NCBI GenBank assembly: GCA_022828145.1
Contig: JAJEJA010000104.1
Location: 45,201 to 109,200, forward strand
Reading direction: 5' to 3'
DNA: 64,000 bases
From: Candidatus Poribacteria bacterium
GTDB taxonomy: Bacteria; Poribacteria; WGA-4E; WGA-3G
Part shown: positions 1 to 9,544 of the stretch, piece by piece
Layout: every line of letters begins with the position of its first letter
Position numbering within the stretch: position 1 is the stretch's first letter
The notes under the pieces: model-generated
Seen by the model: the letters and a program-made list of their open reading frames with translations, nothing else
Database searches by the model: none
Told to the model about the DNA's origin: nothing
Translations under genes and position numbers: made by a program

Positions 1-211
1 CTTTCTGTGAAACGCCTTCTAAAGGTAATGCTGAGTTAATCGCATTTAGCGGGGAAATCCTGTAATTTCGTAATGTGTCTTCTTTCAAAATCGTACCATA
101 TGGTACGAAATTTCGTACCGTGGTACGATTTGGTATAATGGCTTTGGCGTTAGTTACAGTAAGGTTTTGTAGCGTATTTTTTGAGAGAGTCAAAATTTTA
201 AAATTCCTCAT
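1..211 (-). CDS. possible partial CDS running off the left edge
   Basis: Reading the minus strand from an ATG at 209-211, the frame stays open for 70 codons to the window edge. The peptide includes NAINSALPLEGVSQ near the edge. I do not recognise a family. No clear ribosome binding site precedes the ATG. The palindromes at 91-128 fall inside this frame, which argues either that the frame is not coding or that the palindromes are a repeat that inserts in frame. The gene is incomplete here, so neither length nor function can be judged. Confidence 0.3.
   Translation of the reverse strand, partial: MRNFKILTLSKNTLQNLTVTNAKAIIPNRTTVRNFVPYGTILKEDTLRNYRISPLNAINSALPLEGVSQK
91..128. promoter_or_regulatory. 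two adjacent palindromes, operator-like
   Basis: A perfect 18-base palindrome TCGTACCATATGGTACGA (91-108) is followed four bases later by a perfect 16-base palindrome TCGTACCGTGGTACGA (113-128). A TATAAT hexamer lies at 134-139 and a further half-site, GGTACGA, at 213-219. Tandem dyads of this size are typical of dimeric repressor sites. No plus-strand gene follows for over 1 kb, so the target is unclear, and they could equally be repeats. Confidence 0.4.
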
Positions 212-396
212 TGGTACGAAATTCTCGCCATGTTGAAATATGCAAGAAAATATTGGATTTTTTCTGATATTGTGATCATTTCTGGAAATTCTATAAAATA
301 GCATTGTAAGCACCTTTTTATATAAACTAATAGTAATTCACTTAATAACTTGTATTTTATTGTAACATAAATAAAAACAGATGTCAAATTAAAATT

Positions 397-860
397 GAAC
401 CAGGATTTTCAGGATTATAGGATTTTCTCAGGATAAGAGGTATTTGGTGCTATGAGATGGGTAGGATGGGAAGGATGGAAGAGGGGAAGGATGGAAGGGG
501 GACCAGGATTTTCAGGATTTTCAGGATTGGACCATGATAAGAGGGGAAGGGGGACCAGGATTTTCAAGATTTTCAGGATTTGACCAGGATAAGAGGGGAA
601 GGGTGGAAGGATGGAAGAGGAGAAGATGGAAGGTTGGAAGGGGGACCAGGATTTTCAGGATTTTCAGGATTTGACCATGATAAGAGGGAAGAGGAGAAGA
701 GGGGAGGGTGGAAGGTGGACCAGGATTTTCAGGATTGGACCAGGATAAGAGGGGAGGGGTGAGGGGTGGAAGGATGGAAGATGGATGGAAAAGGGAAGGT
801 TGGAAGGGTGGAAGAGAGCAGGATTGAAGGGTGGAAGAGGGGATGGGTGTGTAAAGTTTT
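397..860. repeat. polypurine tract with repeated ACCAGGATTTTCAGGAT modules
   Basis: The plus strand is almost pure G and A for long runs of the GGAAGGGTGGAAGAGG type. At least five imperfect modules of CCAGGATTTTCAGGATT followed by GGATAAGAGG interrupt it, at about 399, 503, 556, 647 and 719. Open frames here are translations of low-complexity sequence, not genes. The same mixture recurs at 9184-9320. Confidence 0.85.
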
Positions 861-1180
861 TGGCATGTGTGTTGTCTGAAGCGCGGATTACGCGGAGGAC
901 GCGGAAACAGGTTTTTGCTGAAATTCGCGCATTGTGTGAAAGGAATGCTGAATTGTTCAATAGCACTTTTAAGAGTCTTCGGTTTGATTGTTTATGCAAT
1001 TGAAACTACTCTGAGAAACAGAGTCAAGGATGAATGTGTTGTAAAAAGAAGCACAATCAAGGATGAATGTGCTACAGCAATAAGCAAGATGAATGGAGTA
1101 AGGAGAGGGTAATGGGGGCTGAATGTGTTGTAGAAAGAAGCACAATCAAGGATGAATGATGCTCAAAGCAACGCACAATC
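847..1180. repeat. repeat island, copy 1: GTGTGTAAAG module plus GAAGCACAATC units
   Basis: A module beginning GTGTGTAAAGTTTTTGGCAT runs to TCTGAAGCGCGGATTACGCGG (847-907). From about 1020 it is followed by degenerate copies of a roughly 31-base unit with core GAAGCACAATCAAGGATGAA then TGTGCTAC. Each unit is an imperfect hairpin because AGCACA pairs with TGTGCT. Related islands occur at 9149-9430 and 63697-63970 in the same orientation. I see no gene between 212 and 1280. Confidence 0.8.
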
Positions 1181-1280
1181 TGGAAGTATGTTAATTATTG
1201 GTGAAGGTATTGATTTAAAGAAAGGAAGTAAGTGTGTATTTCAATAATATCTATTTTACACAATAATGTCCTTCATATTT

Positions 1281-3476
1281 TCACACTGTGACTTCTACGA
1301 TTGTCATTGTATCATTACCGAATATGTCTACAACTTTAACAGCGATTTTACGTGATCCGGGTTCGCATTCATGTGCAATGCTGGTTAACTCTAGAGAACG
1401 ATCTTTCTTGGTGCGGAAACTTTGCCACTCATTTTCAAAGATATAGTCACCTGACCACTGTTCTTCCCACTCCTCAGTGTCAGGATTCTGCACACGGATA
1501 ATCTCGCGTTTACTCTCAAAGTCAAAATCAACTGACCAATAGTCAATCCAGTCTGTCCATTCTTTCGTCAATACATCTTTGGTAACAATACCATCAGCAT
1601 CTTTGCTAACCTTAATAACCTTCCCTTCTTCCACCACAATTTTACTGCCCTTGTTCTTTAGTGTCTGTTCAGCATGTGAGATAGAATCCTGTGAGTAAAA
1701 GACAGAAAAATCAGTTAATTTTACTGCTACTGTGGCTGGTTTGTCTTTATCTTTTGCTGTTACATGAGGTTTAACTTCAATAAACGCCACATCATGAAAC
1801 ACAACCTGTTCTTGTTCTACTGCGCGCTTATCAAATACTTCGGCAGGAATGTATTTCGGTGCGAGGTCAATACCTTTGTTTTTCGCTTCTTCTAACAGGT
1901 TAGGGAACAATCCCATCTCAAACTCAAATCCGAGTACGTCAACACGGGTGATGTGATTCTTACGACATTCAAGGATTATTTCCTCTATGAATAGACGCGT
2001 CACAGGTAAATTAACGGGACCGATTGCGATAAGCCTCCCTGCTTTTCTGCCTTGAAAACTGGCAAAACCTTCTGCTTTTTCAGCGGAATAAGCACGCAGG
2101 ATTAGCTCCATAAATGCATTTTCCTTTTCTTCCAATTGTTTCTGCTGTTCAACTTCACGCAGATTCGGATTGATACCTACGTAGTGTTGACGTTCATATT
2201 TGCCAAGATTAAGGATTTCAAAGGCGCGATAGTCTTTACCGTCTGCTTTGCGTTGACGTTGAACGCCTATCATCCGTTTGCGTGTGGTGTGTATAGCAAA
2301 CTTGCCAAGGTCTGTGACAATCCATTTACGCCCAAGTTTTTCAGCAACGGCGGCGGTTGTGCCAGAACCGCAGAAGAAGTCAGCGACAAGATCATCTTCG
2401 TTGGAGGATGTTTTGATAATGCGTTCGAGTAAGGCTTCAGGTTTTTGGGTAGGATATCCAACCTTCTCTTTTGATGTATATGCATAAGTTCCTACAGGAT
2501 AATCATTGAATTCTTTTGCCAGTTTCTTTTTTCCAATCCAAACATCCCAAACAGGTTGAGGCCTTTTCTCATTAGCAAAATTTATAGCTTGTTCCTTTGT
2601 AAGTGTAGCGTCATCGCATATATAAGTCTTGAGCCAATTGCTGCCTCCACTGCTTTCTTGACCTCTTTCATAGTACCATCCTTCTTCATCTTTTTGCAAA
2701 GCTTTAGTAATTCTTGTAGATAGTCCGAGTCTCCCTTGTAGATTAAAAATTGATTTGTCTTTTCTATATAGATAAATGTTTTCGTGAGCTTTCGGAAAAA
2801 CTTTACCAGCTCCCATTAGACCACAGATCCAAATAATCTCACTATTCGAAAATCCTGAAAATACTTCATCCAAAACCAATCGGATATGACTATTTACCCT
2901 CCAATCACAATGGACATAAATACTACCATCTTTTGCCAGCAAATCCCGCATCAGAATCAACCTTTCATAGATCATAGCAATAAAGGAATCTTGCCCCTTA
3001 CCCCATGTGTCACGGTAGGCGATCTCTTCAAGGATGTTAGGGTTTTTGGTAAGCGTTTCACCGCCGATCTCTATGTCCATAGAAAAATCAGCACCTACGT
3101 CAAATGGTGGGTCAATATAGATAAGTTTGAGTCCGCCTTGTTTCTCTATTTCATCGCGCAGCGGTCCGTTCTTGAGTGATGATAAAATGAGTTTGTTGTC
3201 ACCCCAAATTAACTTGTTTGTCCACCCTTTTCGTTGCCGTCCGCGCGTGTCAAAAAGATCAAGCTGCTGGTTATTCTCAATGCGAGGTTCGTCTACGTTC
3301 TCAATTGTCTGAAAAGGTAGCACAATGTTGCAAACTTCGTTGGTCTTGCCGTTCCAAACGAGTTCTACTTCGCGCTTGTCTTCAAAAAGCAAAAAGCGGT
3401 ATTTTTCGGGTAGCGGTTTGTCTGCCTCAAGAAATCGGATGATTTCTTGTTGTTCTTGTTCTGTGAGTCGTGGCAT
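1281..3476 (-). CDS. Type III-like restriction-modification DNA methyltransferase (Mod)
   Basis: Predicted to methylate an amino group (N6-adenine or N4-cytosine) in the target site and supply specificity to the Res subunit. Its 731 residues show the beta-class motif order: DPPF catalytic motif IV at 122-125, the target-recognition region after it, motif [11 protein letters not shown] at about 341-350, and the S-adenosylmethionine motif FCGSGTT at 368-374. The last ~330 residues have no motif I can name. It starts 17 bp after the small gene 3494-3949 and is third in a Res, small protein, Mod unit. Type III operons usually run mod then res, so the order is unusual. The ribosome binding site is weak, so translation may be coupled to the upstream gene. 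Recognition sequence cannot be read from the sequence. Confidence 0.88.
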   Translation of the reverse strand: MPRLTEQEQQEIIRFLEADKPLPEKYRFLLFEDKREVELVWNGKTNEVCNIVLPFQTIENVDEPRIENNQQLDLFDTRGRQRKGWTNKLIWGDNKLILSSLKNGPLRDEIEKQGGLKLIYIDPPFDVGADFSMDIEIGGETLTKNPNILEEIAYRDTWGKGQDSFIAMIYERLILMRDLLAKDGSIYVHCDWRVNSHIRLVLDEVFSGFSNSEIIWICGLMGAGKVFPKAHENIYLYRKDKSIFNLQGRLGLSTRITKALQKDEEGWYYERGQESSGGSNWLKTYICDDATLTKEQAINFANEKRPQPVWDVWIGKKKLAKEFNDYPVGTYAYTSKEKVGYPTQKPEALLERIIKTSSNEDDLVADFFCGSGTTAAVAEKLGRKWIVTDLGKFAIHTTRKRMIGVQRQRKADGKDYRAFEILNLGKYERQHYVGINPNLREVEQQKQLEEKENAFMELILRAYSAEKAEGFASFQGRKAGRLIAIGPVNLPVTRLFIEEIILECRKNHITRVDVLGFEFEMGLFPNLLEEAKNKGIDLAPKYIPAEVFDKRAVEQEQVVFHDVAFIEVKPHVTAKDKDKPATVAVKLTDFSVFYSQDSISHAEQTLKNKGSKIVVEEGKVIKVSKDADGIVTKDVLTKEWTDWIDYWSVDFDFESKREIIRVQNPDTEEWEEQWSGDYIFENEWQSFRTKKDRSLELTSIAHECEPGSRKIAVKVVDIFGNDTMTIVEVTV

Positions 3477-3493
3477 TCTTAACTTGTCTTTCG

Positions 3494-3949
3494 TTATTTT
3501 TCGTTAGTGTTTTCCTTTTCTGGTTCGTCTACTTCAAAGACTTGCACTACGGGGTCACCTGTTTTGACCTTGCTATTTACTTCATCAGGATTATCCTTAG
3601 TCCACGGTGCCTCATATTTCTTTACCCAGCTGGGTGGCATCAGGGATCTGGCATAAGGTCCCAGGACATGAGTGCGTTCGTTTGGAATGGTACCAATGTT
3701 TACCTGTTTTCTTCGGTGTGTAACTGCCACAGAGAATCTTTCTTGAGCCTGCGTAATTTTTATTCTGATTTTCGGACATTCAATAGAACCTAACACTTCG
3801 TTTGTATCAGGGTCTTTTATATCTTGTCCGTTGACATCCAACACATCAAAGTACATACCAACATTTACACCGTGTGCAATTCCTATGTTAATTGCAAGTT
3901 CTTGTGCATTAAGTATACGTGCGACTTTTCCACGAATCGGTTCAGTCAT
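3494..3949 (-). CDS. small FlgT-C-like beta-barrel protein inside the R-M operon
   Basis: A 151-residue soluble protein between res and mod. Residues 1-35 carry the pattern [17 protein letters not shown] followed by [12 protein letters not shown]. This is the signature of small beta-barrel domains seen in the C-terminus of FlgT and in many short proteins near defence or secretion genes (assignment from pattern memory). Residues 36-125 are mixed and the tail is acidic and Lys/Glu-rich. The start has AAGGAT about ten bases upstream. Its position between the two R-M subunits suggests an accessory or structural role in this system. No catalytic residues are apparent. Confidence 0.6.
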   Translation of the reverse strand: MTEPIRGKVARILNAQELAINIGIAHGVNVGMYFDVLDVNGQDIKDPDTNEVLGSIECPKIRIKITQAQERFSVAVTHRRKQVNIGTIPNERTHVLGPYARSLMPPSWVKKYEAPWTKDNPDEVNSKVKTGDPVVQVFEVDEPEKENTNEK

Positions 3950-4049
3950 TGTTTATTTATCCTTGCGTTTAAGGATTTCCATAATTTATCAGTATATCAA
4001 AAGATATGGTGTTTGTCAAAAATAACTATTAAGATTAAGTGGCTTGACA

Positions 4050-6731
4050 CTATGATTTATATTCAGTAAACCCGTCAAGTAGTTGCTGAAATGTTGTCGG
4101 TGAATAAAAATGGAAACTTTCCTCATCAACAAATACAAAGTCGTAGCTTACACCTGATGAGATATTGTTTACATCCTCACACCATTGCGACAAACGTTGC
4201 ATCTTGAGTGGTACATCTAAATCCGCTAATCCCTTCGTTTCTACAACAACTATATTATCATCTGTCAACTTGACAATAAAATCGGGATAATAGTTAGAAA
4301 TATCACCATCAGCATTGACATAATCAAGTTTGAAATGTACGCCGTAGTAGTTTTTGGCGTAGGAGACAACATCTGGACATTCTTCCAGAAACTTGGCAAA
4401 TTCTAATTCTAAATGGCTATCGCCTGTGATAATGTTAAATACAGACTTCGTTGGAACTAAATGCTCTTGGTCTTTGACCATAAAAGGTCTTGTACTGCTA
4501 ATTTTAGTTGTTTCGTTTAACGCTGCATTTCCTTTGTCCTGGACTGTAAGTTCGTTGATTGCACGTTTGAATGTTTCAATGATAGTTTTTGTCGCGCGGA
4601 GTTCAGCGAGATTCTTTATAGTGACGGGATCGTCTAATGCCACCGTTTCACCAAAGAGATGGTGCTGTACAAATTCTTTTATCTTTGCATATAACACATC
4701 ATAACCGCTGACGAGTCGGAGTTCTTTCATGAGAGTCTGTGCAAAATAACCCAGAGCGTTTCGGTAGTCTTCAGTTCCAGGATTTTCTAAAATTGTTGTG
4801 TGTGCTACCTCACTTGTTGTCATATATCGGAATTCAATTTCACGTAATTCATCTACACTGTATGACAAATATACTATCGGCTTAAAGTCAAGACTACTAA
4901 CATCTAATTTTGCAAGATACTGATATTCACGATAGATGCGTCGTGTCAAAATCGGAATTTCAATATCAAGCGCACCAATGTTTTTGTCTACATTTTCATT
5001 GTCTATTTCAATCACAAGAGGAGCAATGGGTTTTGTGCCTTCACCCATCTCTTTACGTTCTAATTCAACCCCTTCTTCTTGTATCTGTTCAACAAAATCC
5101 ATAAAGGCATCGGTTCCGACGACACTCACAGACTCATCTACTGCGTTATTATACATGCGTCTGAGTCCACGCCCAAGCGTCTGTTCCGGTAGAATGTTGG
5201 CTTTTGCAGAATAGGCACGGAGACCTACAATGGTGGTGACGTTTTTAACATCCCACCCTTCCTTGAGCATTAACACGGAGACGATTGCTTTGTATGGACT
5301 GTCCCATGAATCAATCTGATTCGCTTGCGAACGTAGTTTTTCAAGCTCTTCCTTTTTCTTACCAGTTGCTGCCTCAGAGATTTCACCGTTTTTCTTGGTA
5401 TGAATTGTCAGCACAGCATCCTTCAGGTCAGGATAGAAATTTTCGAGGAATTCTGCCACTTCATCACAGTTTCGTGTGTCATCTGTCATCACAAAAAGAA
5501 TTGCTTTTTTACCCAATTTCTCATGTTCTGCATAAGCTTTACGCCACTCAATAACGCCAAGATTAAGATAGTCCGCATATTTCTCTGTGAACTTCACACT
5601 CTGTTGTTCTCTAAGTTTCGATCTGCTTTCATTATCTGGAAGGATTGGGTGTTTTACGACATTTTGAGATATTGCTTCTACAAGTGGATAATCTGAGACA
5701 GTTTGGACAAAGATTGCGCCGTTGTTATGCTTTGGGGTTGCGGTTACGTCAACCTGCAAAGTCAATTCGCTGTCTTTTTGCACAAGGCGGTTGTGAATAT
5801 CTTCAATTGACTTAAACCATGCCATCTTAGGATCATGGATATGATGTGCCTCATCATTGAGTACCATCAATTCGTCAATATCCCGGACGATGTCCCCGAG
5901 GTCTACTTTGGAATCTGTAGTTTCACCAGTCGGTTTTTTGCCTAAGTAGTATTCCATCGTATTGTCATCATCTGGTGAAGGGGGTGTTTGGTCACTGGAA
6001 TAGACACGATGGATATTGGTGAGAAAGATGTTACCAGTAGGTCGGATAGTGCGGACTTCATCCTGCACATGCAAGGTAAGTTGAAAATCGTTTCGCCAAT
6101 TCTGTCCTTCATATCCGTTATCTGGTAACACGGGGTCATCAAAGAAGATTTGCAATCCTTGGAAATCGTGATAGAGACGGTCAAGCACAATGATGTTAGG
6201 TGCGATGACAAGGAAATTCCGTGAGAGTTCAGAAGCGTGTTCATACAACTTGTGAAAGAAACTCCACGCTATAGCGAGACTCATTACCTTTGTTTTGCCA
6301 GTGCCTGTTGCCATTTTTATGACAAACCTTCGCCAGTTTTCATCAAACAATCCCGCTGAAACAAAACCGGAACTGTCAAACCGCATCAGGTCGTATTTAT
6401 CTTGGACCTTGACGACATCATAGAGATAGATGATAGTTTCGAGTGCTTCGCGTTGGGCAAAGTAATATTGAAACTGCTCCATTGTGCCATCAGACTTTTC
6501 TTGCAGGTGTGGTGTTTTGAACCACCAATTGAGTAGTGCTTTGCTTGTTTCTGATGCATCTTTGTAGTTGTTGTCACGCCAGGCTTTTACCGCATCACGG
6601 ATTTTTTGAACAAGCGGAGGAAGTAACATGCCGCTACCCATTAAGGACAATTGCGTTGCATCTGGTGTCCATCTAATTGATGGATCAATGATTACATGCG
6701 GTGATTCGGGGAAATCAGTGTGTAATGGCAT
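4050..6731 (-). CDS. Type III-like restriction enzyme subunit (Res), DEAD/DEAH helicase-nuclease
   Basis: Predicted ATP-dependent translocase and endonuclease that cleaves unmodified DNA together with Mod. The 893 residues contain Walker A ATGTGKTK at 141-148, a DEAH box at 293-296, a VTATP motif III, and a C-terminal helicase half with GWDVKN and QTLGRGLRR. A PD-(D/E)XK nuclease core lies at the C-terminus: PD at 816-817 and ETKG at 831-834. All motor and nuclease signatures look intact. It begins 36 bp after the VWA gene and is followed by the small gene at 3949. A strong AAGGAG lies 12 bases before the start. Type III Res proteins are typically this size or slightly longer. Confidence 0.88.
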   Translation of the reverse strand: MPLHTDFPESPHVIIDPSIRWTPDATQLSLMGSGMLLPPLVQKIRDAVKAWRDNNYKDASETSKALLNWWFKTPHLQEKSDGTMEQFQYYFAQREALETIIYLYDVVKVQDKYDLMRFDSSGFVSAGLFDENWRRFVIKMATGTGKTKVMSLAIAWSFFHKLYEHASELSRNFLVIAPNIIVLDRLYHDFQGLQIFFDDPVLPDNGYEGQNWRNDFQLTLHVQDEVRTIRPTGNIFLTNIHRVYSSDQTPPSPDDDNTMEYYLGKKPTGETTDSKVDLGDIVRDIDELMVLNDEAHHIHDPKMAWFKSIEDIHNRLVQKDSELTLQVDVTATPKHNNGAIFVQTVSDYPLVEAISQNVVKHPILPDNESRSKLREQQSVKFTEKYADYLNLGVIEWRKAYAEHEKLGKKAILFVMTDDTRNCDEVAEFLENFYPDLKDAVLTIHTKKNGEISEAATGKKKEELEKLRSQANQIDSWDSPYKAIVSVLMLKEGWDVKNVTTIVGLRAYSAKANILPEQTLGRGLRRMYNNAVDESVSVVGTDAFMDFVEQIQEEGVELERKEMGEGTKPIAPLVIEIDNENVDKNIGALDIEIPILTRRIYREYQYLAKLDVSSLDFKPIVYLSYSVDELREIEFRYMTTSEVAHTTILENPGTEDYRNALGYFAQTLMKELRLVSGYDVLYAKIKEFVQHHLFGETVALDDPVTIKNLAELRATKTIIETFKRAINELTVQDKGNAALNETTKISSTRPFMVKDQEHLVPTKSVFNIITGDSHLELEFAKFLEECPDVVSYAKNYYGVHFKLDYVNADGDISNYYPDFIVKLTDDNIVVVETKGLADLDVPLKMQRLSQWCEDVNNISSGVSYDFVFVDEESFHFYSPTTFQQLLDGFTEYKS

Positions 6732-6767
6732 GAACTACATGAACTCCTTAAACTACTCATATTAAGC

Positions 6768-8975
6768 CTATATCGTTCCTGCCATTTTACGTGCAACCCA
6801 GAACAATCCTAATAATAAGATAATCAATCCACCCCAAAACGGGTGTGCCCAAATTCGTGTTCTCTTGACGATTGGTTCTGGTTCTGGTAATGCTGATAGA
6901 TGATCTAACAATGTTCCAACTTCAGCGATTGAGACTAACTTGCCATCTGTAATCTTAGCGATTTCTTCCAACACATCATAACGTGCCAAACGTCCTTGCT
7001 GCTCCCTGTTCAAACCTTGTACGGATAAATCTGTCTGAACAGATGCTCCTGTCTCACTACTGGTTGCCACAAGACGGTAGTTTCCAGATTCTTTCGGCAC
7101 AAACGTCCCAACAAATAATCCTAATGCGTCTTCTATCCCAGGTTGAAGGCGAATCGTATCCGTTTTACCTGATGGTGAAATTGCTTGCACGGTTACTGTA
7201 CCCCTATCCAACGGACCGCCAACATTGTCAATTACATTGGCATTTAGGGTTAACACATCGTCAACGTGGGGTCTGTCAGGTGAGTAGAACAGTCGTATGG
7301 ATTCTTCTTGTGCCATTTGTCGCCGATATGCCATCCAACGTGCTACTTGACTCCAGAAGCGATAATGGTGTTTATCTTCAACGCCATGTCGCCAACGCCA
7401 TGCGCTGTCAGTTCCCATAAATAGTACTTTGCCTGTACCATAAGTCTTTGTAACGATGAGGGGTACGCGTCCGGATACAGTTGCGATTTGATCGTGTACT
7501 GCGAGAATCTCCGTTCCTACTTTAGCCCGTTGGACACCTGCATACCAGAAGAATCCCGGCAATCCGCGCCATACATCGCTGTTATCAAGGTCAGAATCAC
7601 CAAGCCGGGTTAACAGGCTCCGTTGTCCGTGTTCGGTGAGTGCAAAATAGCTTTGATTACTTGTCCCAACACCTTTCGGCATCGCGGGGTCTAATACTAC
7701 CGGATATAAGTCAGCAAGTGGACCTGTGGTTAGCGACTCCTGTGCGCCTTTACGTCCTGGTATAAATACGATTCCAGCAGCTTGTGCGCTGACGAGTTTA
7801 CGTAAGTCTTGTGCTTGTTCAACTGTTAACTGTCCTGATGTAATGCCGACATCTCCAAGAAACACGACATCAAATTTGTTAAGTTCCCTTTCATCTGGCA
7901 TCTTTTTAATATAGGTTCTACCACCCCCCATCTCCGGCAACTCGGGATGGAAGAGTAGACATGTCACATCAACACCAGGGTCCCGTTCTAAGGCATTACG
8001 AAGGTATCGGTATTCCCAACGGGGGTAAGATTCAATTACGAGGACTTTCAACTGTTCTTTCCGTATAGATATAGGAGCGGAAAGTAGGTTATTTTCAGGG
8101 ATCAATTCCTCTATGTCTTTTTCAATACGCAAGTTGAGTTCGAAATCACCTGTCTCCTTCGGGGTCCAGGCGATACTGTCTTGTGCTTTTCCCATTGCGG
8201 GGACAGTGATAGTCTTTGAAATTGTCGCTTTATCATCAACACTCATGGTGAGGTTTACAATTTTATCCTGTCCAATTGTGTTGCTCACCACATACGGAAT
8301 GCGTAGTTGTTTTTTTGTTACGCCGTAAGTTGGTGCATCCATACTAACTAATTCAAGGTCTGGTAATGGTACTTCACTGCCAACGCCAACCGTAAATACG
8401 GGGATACCTTTCATGTGAAACCGAGTGGCTGTTTCAACAGGTGAGTTTCCGACATTCCAATCTCCATCAGAGACTAAAACTACGCCGCGAAGGTTTGTAT
8501 GGTTCTCAAAAATGTGGGATAGACCGGCATTTATATCTGTTGCTTCTTCTGCGGGTTCCAAGAGCGAAGAAAACGATTCAAAAACTACATTGAGTTCTGA
8601 ATCCTGTTCTGGCTTCCATACATTTTCGGATAACAGAGGTTTAATCGTCTCTGCGCGGCTTTTACGGGTTTCAGTGGTGTCCTGTTTATCTATGATATCC
8701 TTTGTTAGCATGCTATTAGATGTGTCCCAAAGCACCGCGAGTGTAGAACGGACTTCTGGGGGTTGCGATTCTAACCATTCGGGTTGATTTAGCGTGACGA
8801 CAACGAGACAAACAAGCACGAAGCGGAGTAGTTCAAGTAAACCGATACGTTTTCGGTAACTGCTACGGTGCCATGCTGCCCAGCACAACGCTCCGGTTAC
8901 GATGATGGCGATCAGTCCTAGCATTATGACTGATCCGTTTGAAAAGAATTCTAAGTGTCCTTGTTGGTCTTGCAC
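6768..8975 (-). CDS. VWA / glutamine-amidotransferase-like membrane protein
   Basis: Predicted inner-membrane protein with two N-terminal membrane helices, a von Willebrand A domain with metal-site motif DTSNS just after them, a glutamine-amidotransferase-like alpha/beta segment starting near KVLVIESYPRWEYR, Ig-like beta segments and a C-terminal membrane helix ending in VARKMAGTI. Such proteins are usual partners of BatA/MoxR-type loci; function is unknown. I chose the GTG at 8973-8975 because an AGGAGG (minus strand, 8986-8991) lies ten bases upstream. The frame could extend to a TTG at 9071, but that has no ribosome binding site. It shares a strand and a 36-bp gap with the R-M genes, so co-transcription is possible although a functional link is not implied. 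Confidence 0.75.
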   Translation of the reverse strand: MQDQQGHLEFFSNGSVIMLGLIAIIVTGALCWAAWHRSSYRKRIGLLELLRFVLVCLVVVTLNQPEWLESQPPEVRSTLAVLWDTSNSMLTKDIIDKQDTTETRKSRAETIKPLLSENVWKPEQDSELNVVFESFSSLLEPAEEATDINAGLSHIFENHTNLRGVVLVSDGDWNVGNSPVETATRFHMKGIPVFTVGVGSEVPLPDLELVSMDAPTYGVTKKQLRIPYVVSNTIGQDKIVNLTMSVDDKATISKTITVPAMGKAQDSIAWTPKETGDFELNLRIEKDIEELIPENNLLSAPISIRKEQLKVLVIESYPRWEYRYLRNALERDPGVDVTCLLFHPELPEMGGGRTYIKKMPDERELNKFDVVFLGDVGITSGQLTVEQAQDLRKLVSAQAAGIVFIPGRKGAQESLTTGPLADLYPVVLDPAMPKGVGTSNQSYFALTEHGQRSLLTRLGDSDLDNSDVWRGLPGFFWYAGVQRAKVGTEILAVHDQIATVSGRVPLIVTKTYGTGKVLFMGTDSAWRWRHGVEDKHHYRFWSQVARWMAYRRQMAQEESIRLFYSPDRPHVDDVLTLNANVIDNVGGPLDRGTVTVQAISPSGKTDTIRLQPGIEDALGLFVGTFVPKESGNYRLVATSSETGASVQTDLSVQGLNREQQGRLARYDVLEEIAKITDGKLVSIAEVGTLLDHLSALPEPEPIVKRTRIWAHPFWGGLIILLLGLFWVARKMAGTI

Positions 8976-9101
8976 CCTTGTGATGCCTCCTATTTCTAAA
9001 ATTGTCTTAACTGCCGTGAGTTTGATAAATGTAGCGCCTCCCAGATACGAAAATGGCGTAAGTGAACGCAACCGAAATGATTAATCAAACTGACGTTAAA
9101 T

Positions 9102-9130
9102 AGTAAAGCATATTTAGGCTCGGGTGTCAA
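9102..9130 (-). promoter_or_regulatory. sigma-70-type promoter for the VWA/R-M operon
   Basis: On the minus strand TTGACA (9125-9130) and TTTACT (9102-9107) are separated by 17 bases. Transcription would start near 9095, giving a leader of about 120 bases before the GTG at 8975. The -35 is perfect and the -10 matches four of six. Confidence 0.55.
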
Positions 9131-9148
9131 CGTTAATAACTGCTGAGG

Positions 9149-9320
9149 GTGTGTAAAGTTTTTGTCATTCTGTTTGTCTGAACCAGGATTTTCAGGATAA
9201 GAGAGGTAGGATGGATGATTGGAAGAGGGATGGAAGATTGGAAGATTGGAAGATTGGAAGAGGGTGGAAGAGGGGAAGGGTGGAAGAGGGGAGGAGTGGA
9301 AGGATGGAAGAGTGGATGTG
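9149..9320. repeat. repeat island, copy 2: GTGTGTAAAG module, ACCAGGATTTTC module, polypurine tract
   Basis: GTGTGTAAAGTTTTTGTCAT (9149-9168) leads into TCTGAACCAGGATTTTCAGG and then a GGAAGATTGGAAGAGGG polypurine run to about 9320. These are the same modules as at 397-907 in a different order. The 9072-9544 interval holds this island, the array below and the promoters; no gene is visible. Confidence 0.8.
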
Positions 9321-9327
9321 TTTGAAT

Positions 9328-9430
9328 AAAGAAGCACAATCAAGGATGAATGTGCTACAAAGAAGCACAATCTAACAGAATGTGCTACAAAGAAGCACAA
9401 TCTAACAGAATGTGCTACAAAGAAGCACAA
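9328..9430. repeat. tandem GAAGCACAATC / TGTGCTAC units
   Basis: Three tandem units of about 30 bases and a partial fourth. The first has the inner sequence ATCAAGGATGAA, the next two have ATCTAACAGAA, all between GAAGCACA and TGTGCTAC. The outer parts are complementary, so each can form a small hairpin. The inner parts repeat rather than varying uniquely, so this is not a CRISPR array. Confidence 0.85.
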
Positions 9431-9485
9431 AATGGAGGCATTTTCATTGTGAAGTTTTTTTGGAATGGTTCGAATAATTACGAAT

Positions 9486-9514
9486 TTGACACGAACCTAA
9501 TAAAATGATATAAT
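9486..9514 (+). promoter_or_regulatory. consensus sigma-70 promoter for the PhyH gene
   Basis: TTGACA (9486-9491) and TATAAT (9509-9514) have a 17-base spacer. Both hexamers are perfect. Transcription would begin about 9521, 24 bases before the ATG, with AGGAG at 9534-9538 as ribosome binding site. Confidence 0.8.
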
Positions 9515-9544
9515 GCTATGCACATATTCCCATAGGAGAATTAT

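Noticed and set aside
580..1112. Several open frames on both strands
   Set aside because: They translate the polypurine and repeat sequence, have biased composition and lack any family resemblance.
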